Positions 31,347 to 42,070 of a DNA stretch of 64,000 nucleotides are shown piece by piece. The stretch covers positions 310,001 to 374,000 of the forward strand of contig OZ020492.1 in NCBI GenBank assembly GCA_963971405.1, read 5' to 3'. The notes beneath the pieces were generated by a model, which was given only the letters and a program-made list of their open reading frames with translations, did not search any database and was not told the origin of the DNA. The DNA is from Psococerastis gibbosa. Taxonomy: Eukaryota; Arthropoda; Insecta; Psocodea; Psocidae. Every line of letters starts with the position of its first letter. The first letter of the stretch is position 1. The position numbers and the translations under genes are program-made.

Positions 31347-34115
31347 CTGAAATAACATTCAAAATTTATAAACGATAGGCCTATGTGATGGAGCATGGGG
31401 ATTCGGCTACCGTCTCGCCAACAGCTGAGGGCTTCGGAGTCTACGCAACGTCTCTGAAGATGTCTACTGCTGCTGTTTGTAAGTTCACTTTCAAATTGCC
31501 ATCGCTTGTGGAAACACAGTGCTCCTTTTTGGCATTTCTGGCTAGCAGCAACTTCTCAAAGTGAACAATCTAAGCACTGTGCATTCAGCTGGTGTAACAC
31601 TGGATGACCTCATGGACCGTGTTGACCATGATGTTTAAATGTTGCAGACATTTTTTATTTTATTTTATTTTTTTTTAAAGATTAATAGCATACGAACAAT
31701 TTAATGAATGTATCCGATTGACCTCTTCAGTCGCCTCTGTAGGTTAGTACCCGTGTTAAGCTACGACACGTCTCCGATCGCATGGCGTGTAAAGACTTGG
31801 ACAAGTGCACGTTACCACCTGGCCATCGAAGTCGATTTGGGATTGTTTTTTGAGTTGTTGGAAATCGGTAGGTTAATGTTTGGTTGTTGTCTATGTTTAG
31901 TTAAAACCCGACTGCCAGAACTATTCAGACTTCCCTCGTAGACACTACAAAAGACCCTATCTAAATCACTAAATGTGCAAGAACATATGTAGGTCTGAAA
32001 GGAATTGATAAGTTTGAGGGGCATTCGCAACGCAATGTTATTCTTATATGGCTCGTAACCCAACCTTTTGTGTAGGCCTACCACGCCTGGTTTTGAGCCC
32101 GTTGGCTTCGAAGTAATATTTTCTCTTCGGGAGGGGAAGACTATACCCTAACTTCGAAAATATGATTGGGTACTGAGGGTCTAGCAGGAATGTTGGCATG
32201 TTGGTAGCGTGCTTATACTTGTGCGAGTCTCCACACACCTTGCCGTCGGAGACGTGTCGTAACTCGACACAAGTTCCTTCTAGGTAACTTAGTGAGGTGA
32301 TTGAAGGGGTTCATCGGATACATTCATTTAATTGTTTGTAGGCCTACGCGATTTAATCTTAAAATTTTATTTTATTTTATTTTATTAATATATTGGTCTA
32401 TTTGATTGGCCTCTGTTGTTGGCTTACCTGCTGTCAAGCATCTTCCGTCGACCAATGAGGTGTGCCCATTGCTGGGTTCCACAGTAGTGAGAGGGCAGCC
32501 TGAAGGCTGCAGAAAAGTATTGCTCGACTGCTCGGGACTGGAGACAGCCTCGTCATCTGGAGAAAATATATTACATCTCTACATTTTGACTTTTGCCATA
32601 GTGAGATAAAAAAATTCCACTTTCGGAACACGATAATTCCTATAACTGTTCCTACAATTGTTAATGAAACTCTAGTATTCTTTCTGAACTGTGATTGCCG
32701 CTTGTTAAATCTCAAACTGCAACTGTAAGAAGAATAAACACGTTTTCGTCTTTTGACAATTGGAATTAAGACTTGAGGCAACAATTACAGGCATATAATA
32801 GGCTAATTGTAGTTTGGTCGTTATAATTGAAACAGAGTCGCCAAAATTATAAATCAATAAAAGAACATTTTTGAACAATTCAGGCCAGGAAATGGGAGAA
32901 ACCCAAACTACCCAATTTAGAGTCAGAGAGGTTACCACTAAAGCACATGTTTACAGTTCAATAGAATAATAAAATATGCACATATATAAATATAAATTTC
33001 AAGTATGAATATCCAGGATTCGAACCAACAACCTTCCGAGACTCCAAGTTAGAGCCCGAGTATTTACCACATGTAGTAACAGTGGTTAGATAGTGTAATG
33101 TAGCGTGTCGCTTTGTGACAGTCGTCACATGGGACTCAACAAGGCGGAACAAATTTTGGGGCCACCGCCAATTCGGGGCAGGCCCCATTCAACGTAAAAC
33201 GATTAAAGTCAATACAATACAAATTTTTTTTTTTTTTTTTTTAACTTCCGTGCAACATAACATTTTATATTGTTATTCTCTCGCTTGGATTAATAGAAAT
33301 GGGTGATTTACTACTGTGCGTATTGTACAATACAATACTAATATTTTCTTAAATTAAAAAACAATAAGACCTGAGGGCTGGTAGAGGGTCCACTTTCTGT
33401 TTGGAGATGCTGTGGTTAGCAACATACCCGGTGTTCTCGAGTTTCCCCTGTAACGGTTATTCAGGTACGGTAGCCATTAGGGTTGTATGGACTCCGAGTA
33501 AGCGGGAAAAATATACTTTATTTATGTTGAGTCTCAAACCTTAACCTTCAGTTTCTTAGGGTAGTTCCCATTCAAATGGACTATTTATGATTATTGTTTA
33601 GTGATTTGTCCGGCGAAATACCCTGAAGCGTATAGCCAATTGATGAAAAATGGGATGTGTGTCGTAAAGACAAACGATAGATTTTGAGTCACAGAGAATT
33701 TTTTTTTTAAATTATAATTCTTAATACTTTTGGGTAGCAATCACAGACAAAGGGAAAGAAAGCGAGAAGGGCGTATGTCTCACTTTCCTCCGATCCCCGA
33801 AGGCTCGCAGGTCACCTATAGGGCAACCGCACCACTGAGTTGACTCCCGACAAACAGGATGGTGGAGCTATTTTTTGTCACTCAAAAAGGTTGTAGTTCA
33901 AAATTTCAAAGCTCATAAAACGTTTTACTTCAAAAATACTATTCAAAGACAGTTTAATGGATATAACAACTGGAAAATAGCTTCCAAATTAGGATCAATA
34001 GAAGTAACAGTGCTCTGTGTCTATACGTTCAATGTCAAGACAAATTCCAATTGTTACAATTACTGTGGATTTGAAAAGCAATGGCCAAGCTCAAGGTGGT
34101 TGCATCCGAGCGGGT

Positions 34116-34146
<31 letters not shown>

Positions 34147-37100
34147 AAGAAGAAGAAGAAGAAGAAGAAGATGAAGAAGAAGATGAAGAAGAAGAAGAAG
34201 AAGAAGAAGTAGAAGTAGAAGAAGAAGATGAAGATGAAGAAGAAGAAGAAGTGAATTTGTTTGCTTTATGTTTCAATTCACGTTTACTTAGTTACTTACA
34301 ATTTGCTAGAAAGTTCGCTTGTTTCGCCGTTTATTGGAAATAGGAAAATATAATGAAACCGTACGATCCGGGCTGATCGGCCGTGGTCGACCCTTTCGTC
34401 AATATCAAACCATATTAAATTGGGTCTCATCTTGTGGCGGCGCTGCATAATTTGTTTGGACTTCTGAGTTCTGATAATGAAATAAATTTAACTACTAATT
34501 TGTTTTGAGCGCAGCGCTTAATGGGATGAATTATTTTATTGAGCTATAAACATACAGATATACACAGCTATTTAACTATTATTGATAAGGAAAAGAAATA
34601 TTGTAGAATTATCTAGGGCTAAGGTCATTACAGTTCATAGTTTCTATTATATATGTGCCTAAGTTATTGATTCTTCGGCATGTAGACTGTCTTGTCATCA
34701 AGGTTTTCAATATTAGATATACAATAAAATAAACGTGTTTTACACGAAGAATGCACATTAATATTTTGTGCAAACTAGTTCGCCGGATATCATCGTATAA
34801 TGTATAACTTCAAATAAATAATTCATAAATAAATATTGACTTAGTGGAGTTAGGGGTATAAAGCCCACTCATCCACTCAACTAGGAAGACCCGGGACCGC
34901 CTGCTTTACATGCCCACCGAAGCATGGCCTGAAATTATAGCAAATGCGGGACTCAAACCTTTTGGGTGAATGTCGGAGGCTGTACCACTACTCTACATGT
35001 CCTGACTGTACATATGTATGACTGTATACTGTATAACTGGAATCCAGGCGTGGATTTAGAGTTGCTGAGGTCTTTGCCTGGGCTCCAGCGTCGTATTCGA
35101 TCCTACAGGGCCACTATACACATCAAAGTGTAGAGCAACATTATTAATTTTTTTATTGACCACCTTAGGACAATATATTCGAAAATAGAGTATCAAGTAA
35201 GGCATACGAGATTGACTAATTCCCGCACTTGGTTATGTGTCGAGCCTGTTTCAACGTCAATGGTAAGCTTGTCTATGAGCTTGTTCACTGGACACTGGCA
35301 CTAGTGGCACTTGTAGTCGGCGTGGGGTGACATTGAGGAGGGAACCAGTTTGTCAATGGGTAGCAACTCATTTGGAAACAATACCAATGACGTTTCAATA
35401 CCGGAGCCGGAGTAGGGGTTCAGTGGGCCACTAGAAGTAAGGCTACGTCCATAAAAGACCCTATCGTGATATAATCGTGAATAGATTGTGGGTTCGAGTG
35501 CCGCCTAGTCCAATTTATTTTTGATTCTTTATTTTCCGATATTTATTTATTTTTTTATAAAATGGCTAATCGCATGCAAACAATTAAATGACTGCATCCG
35601 ATTTACCTCATCAGTCACCTCTGTAGGTTAGTACCTAGAGTAACTACACGTCTCCGATCGCATGGCGTGTAGAGCCTCGCACAATTGCAAGCACGCTACC
35701 ACCTTGCTAACGAAGTCAATTATAAATATGCATATCATGTAGAGGAACATTTCCTCTATCTCCCTCATCCTCAATGAAATAGTTACGCGATGAATATTTT
35801 CTGCGAAACTTGATTATGAATAACCAAAAATACGGTGAGGTGTCCAATTTTCTTTTTAAATAGTCGATAAGCCAAGTGATTAGCATCGATAAGGTGTCTT
35901 ATGTACACCCCTGGCCCCCTCAAAATCACTTCGGGCCAATCCATCACTGTCTCATACTGTCGCTCCGTAACAAATGCCTCCCGCAGCAGCTCACCAAAAA
36001 TTTAGACCCCGCACCGTCCCCCCATTACTCAGCCCAAGTCCCAATTTCGGGGAGGTCACGGCCCCCTATACTTGAGCACAAAAAGTCCCCACGCGTGATT
36101 AATATATTTATTTATTTTTGAAGCCCATATGTTTACTTAGGGTTGTTGCAAAGGTAGAATGGGCTAAGGGCAACTAATGTCTATCTATTTTTTATTTATA
36201 TCGTTCCAGTCAGTAGCTTATAAACAAGTAATCAGTCTTTTCGGAATTGTTTATTGGGGGTCTAGAGAGAAGTTTTGCAATTTTTACTTCAACGTCCGTA
36301 TTAGTAGCAATGGCTCATAAGGGCTGTTTGCCCTTACGTGTGTTTTTTAAGATTTGTTTTTTAAGCCGTGATTGTCTGTAACTAAAGTTGATGAATGAAC
36401 TAAAGCAGAAACGGGAGAAGGAGCTATAGCAGCTGGAAGTAGTTTATTAACAAGTAATTAGTCTTTCTTGATTTTTTGTTTTGTTTGGATCTACAGGGAA
36501 ATTTTGCAATGTTAACTATGTGTTCTGTCTATTAATTCGTTGGTTTGTTTTCCAACAGAAATTAGAGGAAATAGAAAAAACTGGACTTGACGGGATCCGA
36601 ACCCACGATCTACGCCTATCCGGGGCGTTGTCTTGTTTTTCAACGCCTGCCTTCAGCATTTCTGCTTTTAGCAACCCTGTCAACCTGGCGGGGGGAGTGA
36701 GTCTGTTTAATAACTTCAGGCACCATAAAGGCAGACTCGTTTACCTCAGCATGTGATTTAAAAAAATTGTTGCAGCCGTTTTTTAGAAATAATTTTGTTA
36801 TTTGTTTTTCTGGAGGGGGGAGGAGGGTTGGGGATAACTTACCTTTACCAGAGGAACCAGAAGTTCTCGCGACTGGTGTTCTCTGAATTTGGTTCATAAC
36901 TTCCCCGCTGCAATCTTCAGAGTCACAATCCCGAAATCCCTTCGCAAATGGGTTACTCGCAATTTTTAGTTGTGTTATCTGAATAAGAAGGAGGGTTATT
37001 AGCCAAAGAATTAAAAAAAAAAAAAATGAAGTACCAAAATCAAAAACACAAAAAATATGTTTGCGACCATAGCTGGTGAAAACATAATTTCCGGGATTAA

Positions 37101-40100
37101 TTGAGTAAGCAGAGCCTGATTTAGGAATTTGCCACCCCGGGGCTACTTCCTTAGAATTTTTTTTTCATTATAAGTAATTGAGAACAAACATAGGGTCGAC
37201 ACCGCCGACGACAAATTTAATCATTAATGGAGTTACAATTCTGGTACCTACTCAAGCGAGAATTGGCCGCCGCCCTGGGCTGTAGTCCAGTTCGCCTAGT
37301 GGGTAAATCAGGCCCTGATTAAAAGAGTGGGACAAATGTAAAAATAAAGACAACTTTCTTTCTTTCTTTCTTGTATTTCCAGATTACTAAATTGACACTA
37401 GGTATGTGGTCTGTAGCTTACCCTATGGTTTTGATATGCTGTGACGGCGGTAAATTTGGTTTCAGTAAATATAAAAGTCTTAAAGTTATCGGTATTGCTG
37501 GTGACCACCTCACATTTGGGTGGAATGTACAGGACGTGGAACCTTGGCTGGTACCTATGCATTGAGTTAAGAATTATCTGAAACAACAAAGTTATTAATT
37601 CGAACCTAATTAATTGTTTCACGTTGATGTACGAAAACAAATGCGAATTGGCGCGATAGGATGCGAACTTGGTACATCTACTAAGGGTTAAAGAAATAAT
37701 ACTTTAATAAAAATTACATAAATAACTAATAATTTCATTGATATTCAGTATTAAAAAGTTAGTGGAGTCGGAGTCAGATGAGGGAACAGCGGCTAATGGG
37801 GTCTTTCTGAAATCTTACTTGCTAATTGCCCGTAACGGATTTTTTCGGGGGAGGGGGCGCGATTCTATATAGTATGTAGTAAAATATCACACGTCTGGAA
37901 AGTTCTATAACGTGTAAAGGAAAACAATACGGAGGGGGGTCAGAGATACAAACTTCTGTCCACGTAGTGCCACTACACATTTATTTATTTATTTATTACT
38001 GCAGATGCCGATCGCAGCTGTTGACAAAACGTTCGGAAGTGTGGCAAGGACATCCGACTCCACTACTTTTTTTCCTTTAACTCGATTGTGTATTATAATG
38101 TAAATAATTATTACTTTTTCTTTAAATTGACAATGTTCCATGTATTCCTTATGGGGAAAGTTCATGTCTGTAACTCAATCAATTTTTTATAAATATTAAT
38201 TTTAATTTATTTAATAATTTTTAGGCGCGGGACTCTTTCGAGTATTTGCGCCGGTCAAATATTAATTCTTAATTTTGTTATTAATTATTTAATAAAAAAT
38301 ATGTAATATTAATTATTAAGCCATAATCATCTCCCCCTCTTGAACAGCTTTCCATACCAGAAATTAATTTGAAAATCCGTCGGTTAGAACTTAGAACTCG
38401 AACCACAATATAAGAGTGTAAGTATGTCAGCATGTCTTAGTTGGAGACATAAATTATGATATTTATCCTAGCAATGTAATACATGCAGACAAGAGCGGAT
38501 CCATTGGAAAATGTAGGGGGGGGGGGGTCACAAGTTGCAAGTTTAAAAGTTTTTTTTAAATTTGAGTTTTATTCAGTTTAAAAAAAAAAAATTGCTATCA
38601 AATTAATTTACTCATTTAGGGGGTCATGACCCCCCTGACCACCCCCCCCCCCTGTGGATCCGCCATTGCATGCAGATAGCTTAGATTATTTGAGTGTTTT
38701 GAGTTATTTGATTATTTGAGATATTACTGGACTTTGTATGGTGTATCCCGCACGCCTCTATGAAGGCATGGGAGCCCTAATTGCATTTTGATGTATATTT
38801 ATTGGAAATAAAGAATTTTTATTCTTATTATTATTACTATAGCGCGCACGGAATCGGGGAATTGGTACCGGTAGGCGGTATATTGTCATTGACTCTCTTA
38901 GTAGACATGTGCATAGCTTATGACACAGGAGGGGGACAGACAGACAGACCAGTTTAGCGACGAATTAATGAGTGGCGATTCTTATTTTTAGTTATGATTA
39001 ATAAAGTGTATTTTTGGCTTACATGGCCATTATCATCAAGCTGATTATTAGTAAGCTTCAGTTTGTCGAAGGAAACCACTTGCTTCATCCACTGTGTACC
39101 GGAAGCCGGGGAGTCGGGGTGAACGTGGATTCTGGGAGGGGAAATCGGGTCTGCTTTGCCAGCCACAACCCAACTAGAACTGAAAATAACATTAAATAAA
39201 TAAATAAATAAAATCTGCCCTGTTGCTATACCAACCAAATACCAATTACCTAACCTCAATTGTGTAATACAATATTAATAATAATCCTGAAGGACGTTTC
39301 TATGACCCTAGGCCTACTTACAGTGGCCCATTGGTCTCTTGTTCAATGCCAAAAAAGACCCCATGAATTTCGGACATTATTTATATATTTTCCGTAAGAA
39401 TTTTGGACCATTGGTATACGGGTATACGTCCTCGATGTCAACCTATATCGGTTTCAAGCGATAATGGGCAAGCTGTGATAAGCTTACGCAGGCCCCAGTG
39501 TAACAGGTGGAAGCATGACTTATGCAGTACATATACGAGTCGGTCTAATACTATAGAGGCGTTTATTTCGGTTCCCTATAATATGTTAACTACTGCGCAC
39601 GCCTCTTTCTACTTTCCTCCTCTTTGGCTTAGTCCTTATGTTAAACTTACGCGTTCAACCCATGTTTCAATAGAGTAAATATTTAAATAATGAATTTTTG
39701 TTCTATTACAAAACCGGTCTAGCGGAGTCACTTACACTAAACTGGGACCGCCTGCTTTACATGCCTCCAACGCATGTCCAGACAATGTAGCAAGTGTGGG
39801 ACTCGAACCAACAACCTTTCGGATGATAGTCGAAGTCCGTACCACTACTCTACATGCCCCGACGGCGGGCAATAAATGAGCGTCTTGCGATTCTCGTTGC
39901 TCATTAGTTATCCGCAAATTGAACATGAAAATTGAACGTGAAAGTTGAACGTGAAAGTTGAACGTGAAAGTTGAACGTGAAAGTTGAACACGAATGTTGA
40001 ACACGAATGTTGAACGTAAAGTACAGTGTTTCGAGAATAAGTGTTTCAACTTCAAGCCTTTCAAAAAAATTGAAAACGAAATCGGATAGTTGTTGCGCTA

Positions 40101-42070
40101 GGGGTAGTGCCGATTAGATTATAGATCTATCTGCACTTAATTTTGAAATTCTTCTCTGTATAACTTTTGACTTTGGTTTGAATTTTTTTTCCTTTTAGTG
40201 TCTATAGATTTTTTCGTCACTTACCAGTTCTCAAAATGATTCAGGCCTACCTGTGAAACGCGTATCTATATCGTTTATCGTCTACCGGGACGAAATCCAT
40301 CATAAGCATGTAGTCGGCATTGGGATCCAAGCCGTAGAGCCTGGTTTGGAATGTTGGAAACATGCGCCTGAAATCAATCAAACTTATATACTTCCACCCA
40401 GGGAAAAGTATTTTCTTCTGGTATAAGCTTGAATGAACGGTGGGGGGGGGGGGCTGCCCCTTGGTTACGGGCCTAGACAAGCAAGGCCAGACTCGAACAA
40501 TGTTTTCGTCCAATTTTCATATCTTTCTCTGCCTACATTTAGGAGGCTCGCTACAAACTGGAAACTAAGAGAACTGGGGAAAAGGTTGGAAATACAGCCA
40601 TGCGAAGAACTTACAGGCTTACATGCATTTTTTTAGCCTGCGGGGAGCTGTGTGTTGCATATATCTTTCATTTTAATATTATTGCAAAGGCTTTCACGGC
40701 CTGAGTTACGTGATGAATCAGTAGAATCCGGGATGATAGTTCGTTCAGAAAGTGTACTTCCAAATGTTTCGTCAACATCTGCGGTTGACATCGTCAGTGG
40801 AACTACGTAGACTTCTAAGATTGTATCTCGGAGGCTCAGCAGCAACTGTGCAGTCTACGCAGTTCCACTGAAGATGTCGACCGCAGATGTTGACGAAACG
40901 TTTGGAAGTACACTTTCTGAACGACCACGGCCTATCATTCCGGATTGTACTGATTCATCACAATCATTTTCAATTAGATAAACAACCCGATTCTCCATTT
41001 TGAACTACAATTTTCCATTACTATATGGACGAAAAGCCGAAAAGTGCATTTTTAAAGAGGTAGAAAGACCATCCATGACTAACGCGGCGGAGTACTGGCA
41101 ACTGAAGAACGAGGAAGAGCAATTGCTGCATGTGGTGGAGGCCCGAAGACACAACTCCCACGGGTATAAACTATAATGGACTGGAAGAGATGAACTAAGA
41201 ACCCGAGTGGAGATGCAGGTTGCTGGCATCACCGTGAAAGTCTGAGAGAGGAGGTTAGCATGTCACACGAAGATGAGAGAAGATCGCCACCTGATTAGGG
41301 ACGGGTCCTGCCTATTTGGGGGGGGGGGGGGGGAGTTGTGGGTCAAAATAGAACAACTATATGTAGTATCGAGCAGCGTAAAAAAATCAACTTACAACAG
41401 ATTTACTAAATTTTGTTGGGGCAGATACCCACCTCCCCCCTCCCCCTGTACCCGTCCCTCGTCCATGCACCTGATACAATGTGTGAGTGAGTGTGCGGTT
41501 GTTCTTAGAAAGAAAGGTGAGGGGGTTCTCAGGACCCTGGATCAGTCATCAAAAGATGGACAACGAAAGCCGCCAACCCAGTGGAAGGGATAAAACGCCA
41601 CTACAGCCCAGCCTCGGTTGAAAACAGGAAAGACCAAACGGACGACACCTAGACACCTATAGAGGAGACTGAAGAGGTCACTCGGATATATTCATTAGAT
41701 TGTTTGTATGCGATTAATCTTTCCTTAAATAAATAATTAAATCAAATCAAACAAATCTTCTGGGAGACAGTAATGTAGGCTAACCTGCCAAGGGTGGGCG
41801 TTGGCTAGCAAGTAAATGGAAGGAAAGTTAGACTAACTTACCTGCCAGCTTTAGTAACAATCATTTCGGTGCCTAATTCGTGAAATTCGTCCCACAGGGA
41901 TTTCATTTCTAGAACAGCTCCACAGCCAAGCAGCTTAGGGTGCTTTCTGCCCCCCGCACTTGCACTTTTTCCCATTTCTGTCCTGTCCGATGCTTGTTCC
42001 CTCAACTGCTCTAATTTTTTAAGGGATGCGTAGTCGTCCCTCCTTGACTTTCCGACGGTAACCAAGCATG
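31174..42070 (-). CDS. T-box transcription factor, Tbx1/10 (org-1) subfamily, 5' exon missing
   Basis: Six exons on the minus strand are recognised: 42070-41842, 40367-40251, 39179-39023, 37577-37422, 36978-36843 and 31346-31174. All have GT/AG sites and consistent phases, and together give 322 codons. The T-box is complete from [18 protein letters not shown] to [44 protein letters not shown] and [11 protein letters not shown] are typical of Tbx1/10 rather than Tbx20 or Tbx2/3. Such proteins bind T-box DNA sites in the nucleus; org-1 and Tbx1 act in muscle and pharyngeal development. The first exon supplies one base of a split codon and was not found. A further exon may lie in the 5.5-kb last intron. 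Confidence 0.93.
31425..31480 (+). repeat. Penelope-like terminal fragment
   Basis: TCTACGCAACGTCTCTGAAG and ATGTCTACTGCTGCTGTTTG resemble the PLE-type motif kept better at 40865-40910 (CACTGAAGATGTCGACCGC). The GAAACG part is lost. Confidence 0.4.
31675..31842 (-). repeat. SINE family B, near full length
   Basis: It has CATACGAACAATTTAATGAA, CTCCGATCGCATGGCGTGTA and CACCTGGCCATCGAAGTCGA. It forms an inverted pair with the copy at 32187. Confidence 0.88.
32187..32366 (+). repeat. SINE family B, near full length
   Basis: It has a GTTGGTAGCGTGCTTATACT head, the GTCGGAGACGTGTCGTAACT core and the GATACATTCATTTAATTGTT end. The tail is ATTTTATTTTATTTTATT. The 345 bp separating it from the inverted copy hold no recognisable repeat. 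Confidence 0.88.
32985..33085 (-). repeat. tRNA-like SINE head
   Basis: On the minus strand a box A-like CTACATGTGGTAAATACTC and box B GGTTCGAATCC lie about 40 bp apart, with AAGGTTGTTGG before box B as in family A. It is diverged and lacks the family A body. Confidence 0.5.
34117..34252. repeat. (GAA)n microsatellite
   Basis: About 135 bp of AGA/GAA repeats with GAT and GTA interruptions lie in the last intron of the Tbx1/10 gene. The poly-Arg frame across it is not a gene. Confidence 0.95.
34837..35003 (-). repeat. SINE family A copy
   Basis: A reverse copy with GGACCGCCTGCTTTACATGC, GGGACTCAAACC (box B) and GTACCACTACTCTACATGTC (box A). Confidence 0.85.
35245..35430 (-). repeat. Dispersed repeat F copy
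   Basis: GCACTTGTAGTCGGCGTGGG then GTGACATTGAGG, and TTTGTCAATGGGTAGC, match repeat F in reverse. Confidence 0.5.
35480..35530 (+). repeat. SINE family C fragment
   Basis: GATTGTGGGTTCGAGTGCCG then CCTAGTCCAATTT matches the T arm and acceptor of family C (20848, 36555). Confidence 0.5.
35565..35722 (-). repeat. SINE family B copy
   Basis: GCATGCAAACAATTAAATGA, CTCCGATCGCATGGCGTGTA and CACGCTACCACCTTGCTAAC are present. Confidence 0.85.
36555..36632 (-). repeat. SINE family C copy
   Basis: CGGGATCCGAACCCACGATC preceded by TGGACTTGA, then CCGGGGCGTTGTCTTG. It shares both the tRNA-like part and the AAATTAGAGGAAATAG flank with 20848-20921. Confidence 0.65.
36843..36978 (-). CDS. Tbx1/10 exon: T-box end and linker
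   Basis: A 136-bp exon between CTTATTCAG|ATAA and GGTAAAG|GTAAGT. It encodes [20 protein letters not shown], the DNA-contacting end of the T-box, followed by a Ser-rich linker. It ends with one base of a codon. Confidence 0.93.
37110..37317. mobile_element. hAT-type MITE, 208 bp, in a Tbx1/10 intron
   Basis: Ends CAGAGCCTGATTTAGG and GGGTAAATCAGGCCCTG are inverted repeats with the CAGGGCCTGATTTA form often seen in hAT elements. No exact target duplication is visible. Confidence 0.7.
37340..37375. repeat. LINE or SINE tail with (TTTC)n
   Basis: AAAAATAAAGACAACTTTCT then TTCTTTCTTTC closely matches 12082-12121 (AAAATAAAGACAATTTTCTT), so both are 3' tails of one retroelement family. Confidence 0.6.
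37422..37577 (-). CDS. Tbx1/10 exon: T-box part 4
   Basis: A 156-bp exon between TTGTTTCAG|ATAA and CATAGG|GTAAGC. It encodes [20 protein letters not shown], a family-variable [10 protein letters not shown] loop and the conserved [13 protein letters not shown]. Confidence 0.95.
37995..38045 (+). repeat. Penelope-like terminal fragment
   Basis: CTGCAGATGCCGATCGCAGC, TGTTGACAAAACGTTCGGAA matches the motif at 40868-40910 with substitutions in the hammerhead-like core. Confidence 0.5.
38490..38668. mobile_element. hAT-type MITE, 179 bp, perfect 8-bp target duplication
   Basis: CATGCAGA is duplicated at 38482-38489 and 38669-38676. The ends CAAGAGCGGATCC and GGATCCGCCATTG are inverted, with a G12 run inside the left end and a C run inside the right. 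It lies in the Tbx1/10 intron between exons 37577 and 39023. Confidence 0.92.
39023..39179 (-). CDS. Tbx1/10 exon: T-box part 3
   Basis: A 157-bp exon between TTATTTTCAG|TTCT and GGCCAT|GTAAGC. It encodes [20 protein letters not shown] then [20 protein letters not shown] and the DDNGH end. Confidence 0.95.
39313..39505 (+). repeat. Dispersed repeat F, long copy
   Basis: GGCCCATTGGTCTCTTGTTC, AATGCCAAAAAAGACCCCAT, CCTCGATGTCAACCTATATC, AGCGATAATGGGCAAGCTG and GTAACAGGTGG occur in order. The same order is seen at 46492-46675 and 56150-56360. The class is unknown. Confidence 0.65.
39700..39860 (-). repeat. SINE family A copy
   Basis: It has GGGACCGCCTGCTTTACATG, GGGACTCGAACC and GTACCACTACTCTACATGCC. 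Confidence 0.88.
39920..40012. repeat. 13-bp minisatellite
   Basis: About seven copies of TTGAACGTGAAAG and variants lie in a Tbx1/10 intron. Confidence 0.85.
40251..40367 (-). CDS. Tbx1/10 exon: T-box part 2
   Basis: A 117-bp exon between GATTTCAG|GCGC and CACAG|GTAGGC. It encodes [20 protein letters not shown] and [19 protein letters not shown], the highly conserved T-box core. Confidence 0.95.
40690..40975. mobile_element. Head-to-head pair of Penelope-like element termini
   Basis: Two arms of about 115 bp are inverted around a 50-bp centre. Each arm carries, read outward, CTGA(A/C)GATGTC, an 8-9-nt loop and GTTGACGAAAC(G/A). This combination (CTGANGA, short stem, GAAACG) occurs in the terminal repeats of many Penelope-like elements, where it forms a hammerhead ribozyme. 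The reverse transcriptase itself is absent. Confidence 0.6.
41296..41467. mobile_element. G/C-run hAT-type MITE, 172 bp, perfect 8-bp target duplication
   Basis: CACCTGAT is duplicated at 41288-41295 and 41468-41475. AGGGACGGGTCC near the left end pairs with GTACCCGTCCCT near the right end. G16 and C-rich runs lie inside. It is in the first visible intron of Tbx1/10. Confidence 0.85.
41655..41740 (+). repeat. SINE family B 3' fragment
   Basis: GAGACTGAAGAGGTCACTCG then GATATATTCATTAGATTGTT matches the 3' end of family B, with an AAATAAATAATT tail. Confidence 0.75.
41842..42070 (-). CDS. Tbx1/10 exon: pre-T-box and T-box start
   Basis: The acceptor is TTCCTCTGTTTCAG|CATG and the donor GGCAG|GTAAGT. 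It encodes a basic/acidic segment ([20 protein letters not shown]), then [20 protein letters not shown], the first T-box strand. The exon starts in phase 1, so an upstream coding exon must exist beyond 42070. Confidence 0.92.

Noticed and set aside
33875-34174. 99-codon frame ending in a long Arg run
   Set aside because: The Arg run is the (GAA)n microsatellite in the Tbx1/10 intron; the upstream part has no family or splice support.
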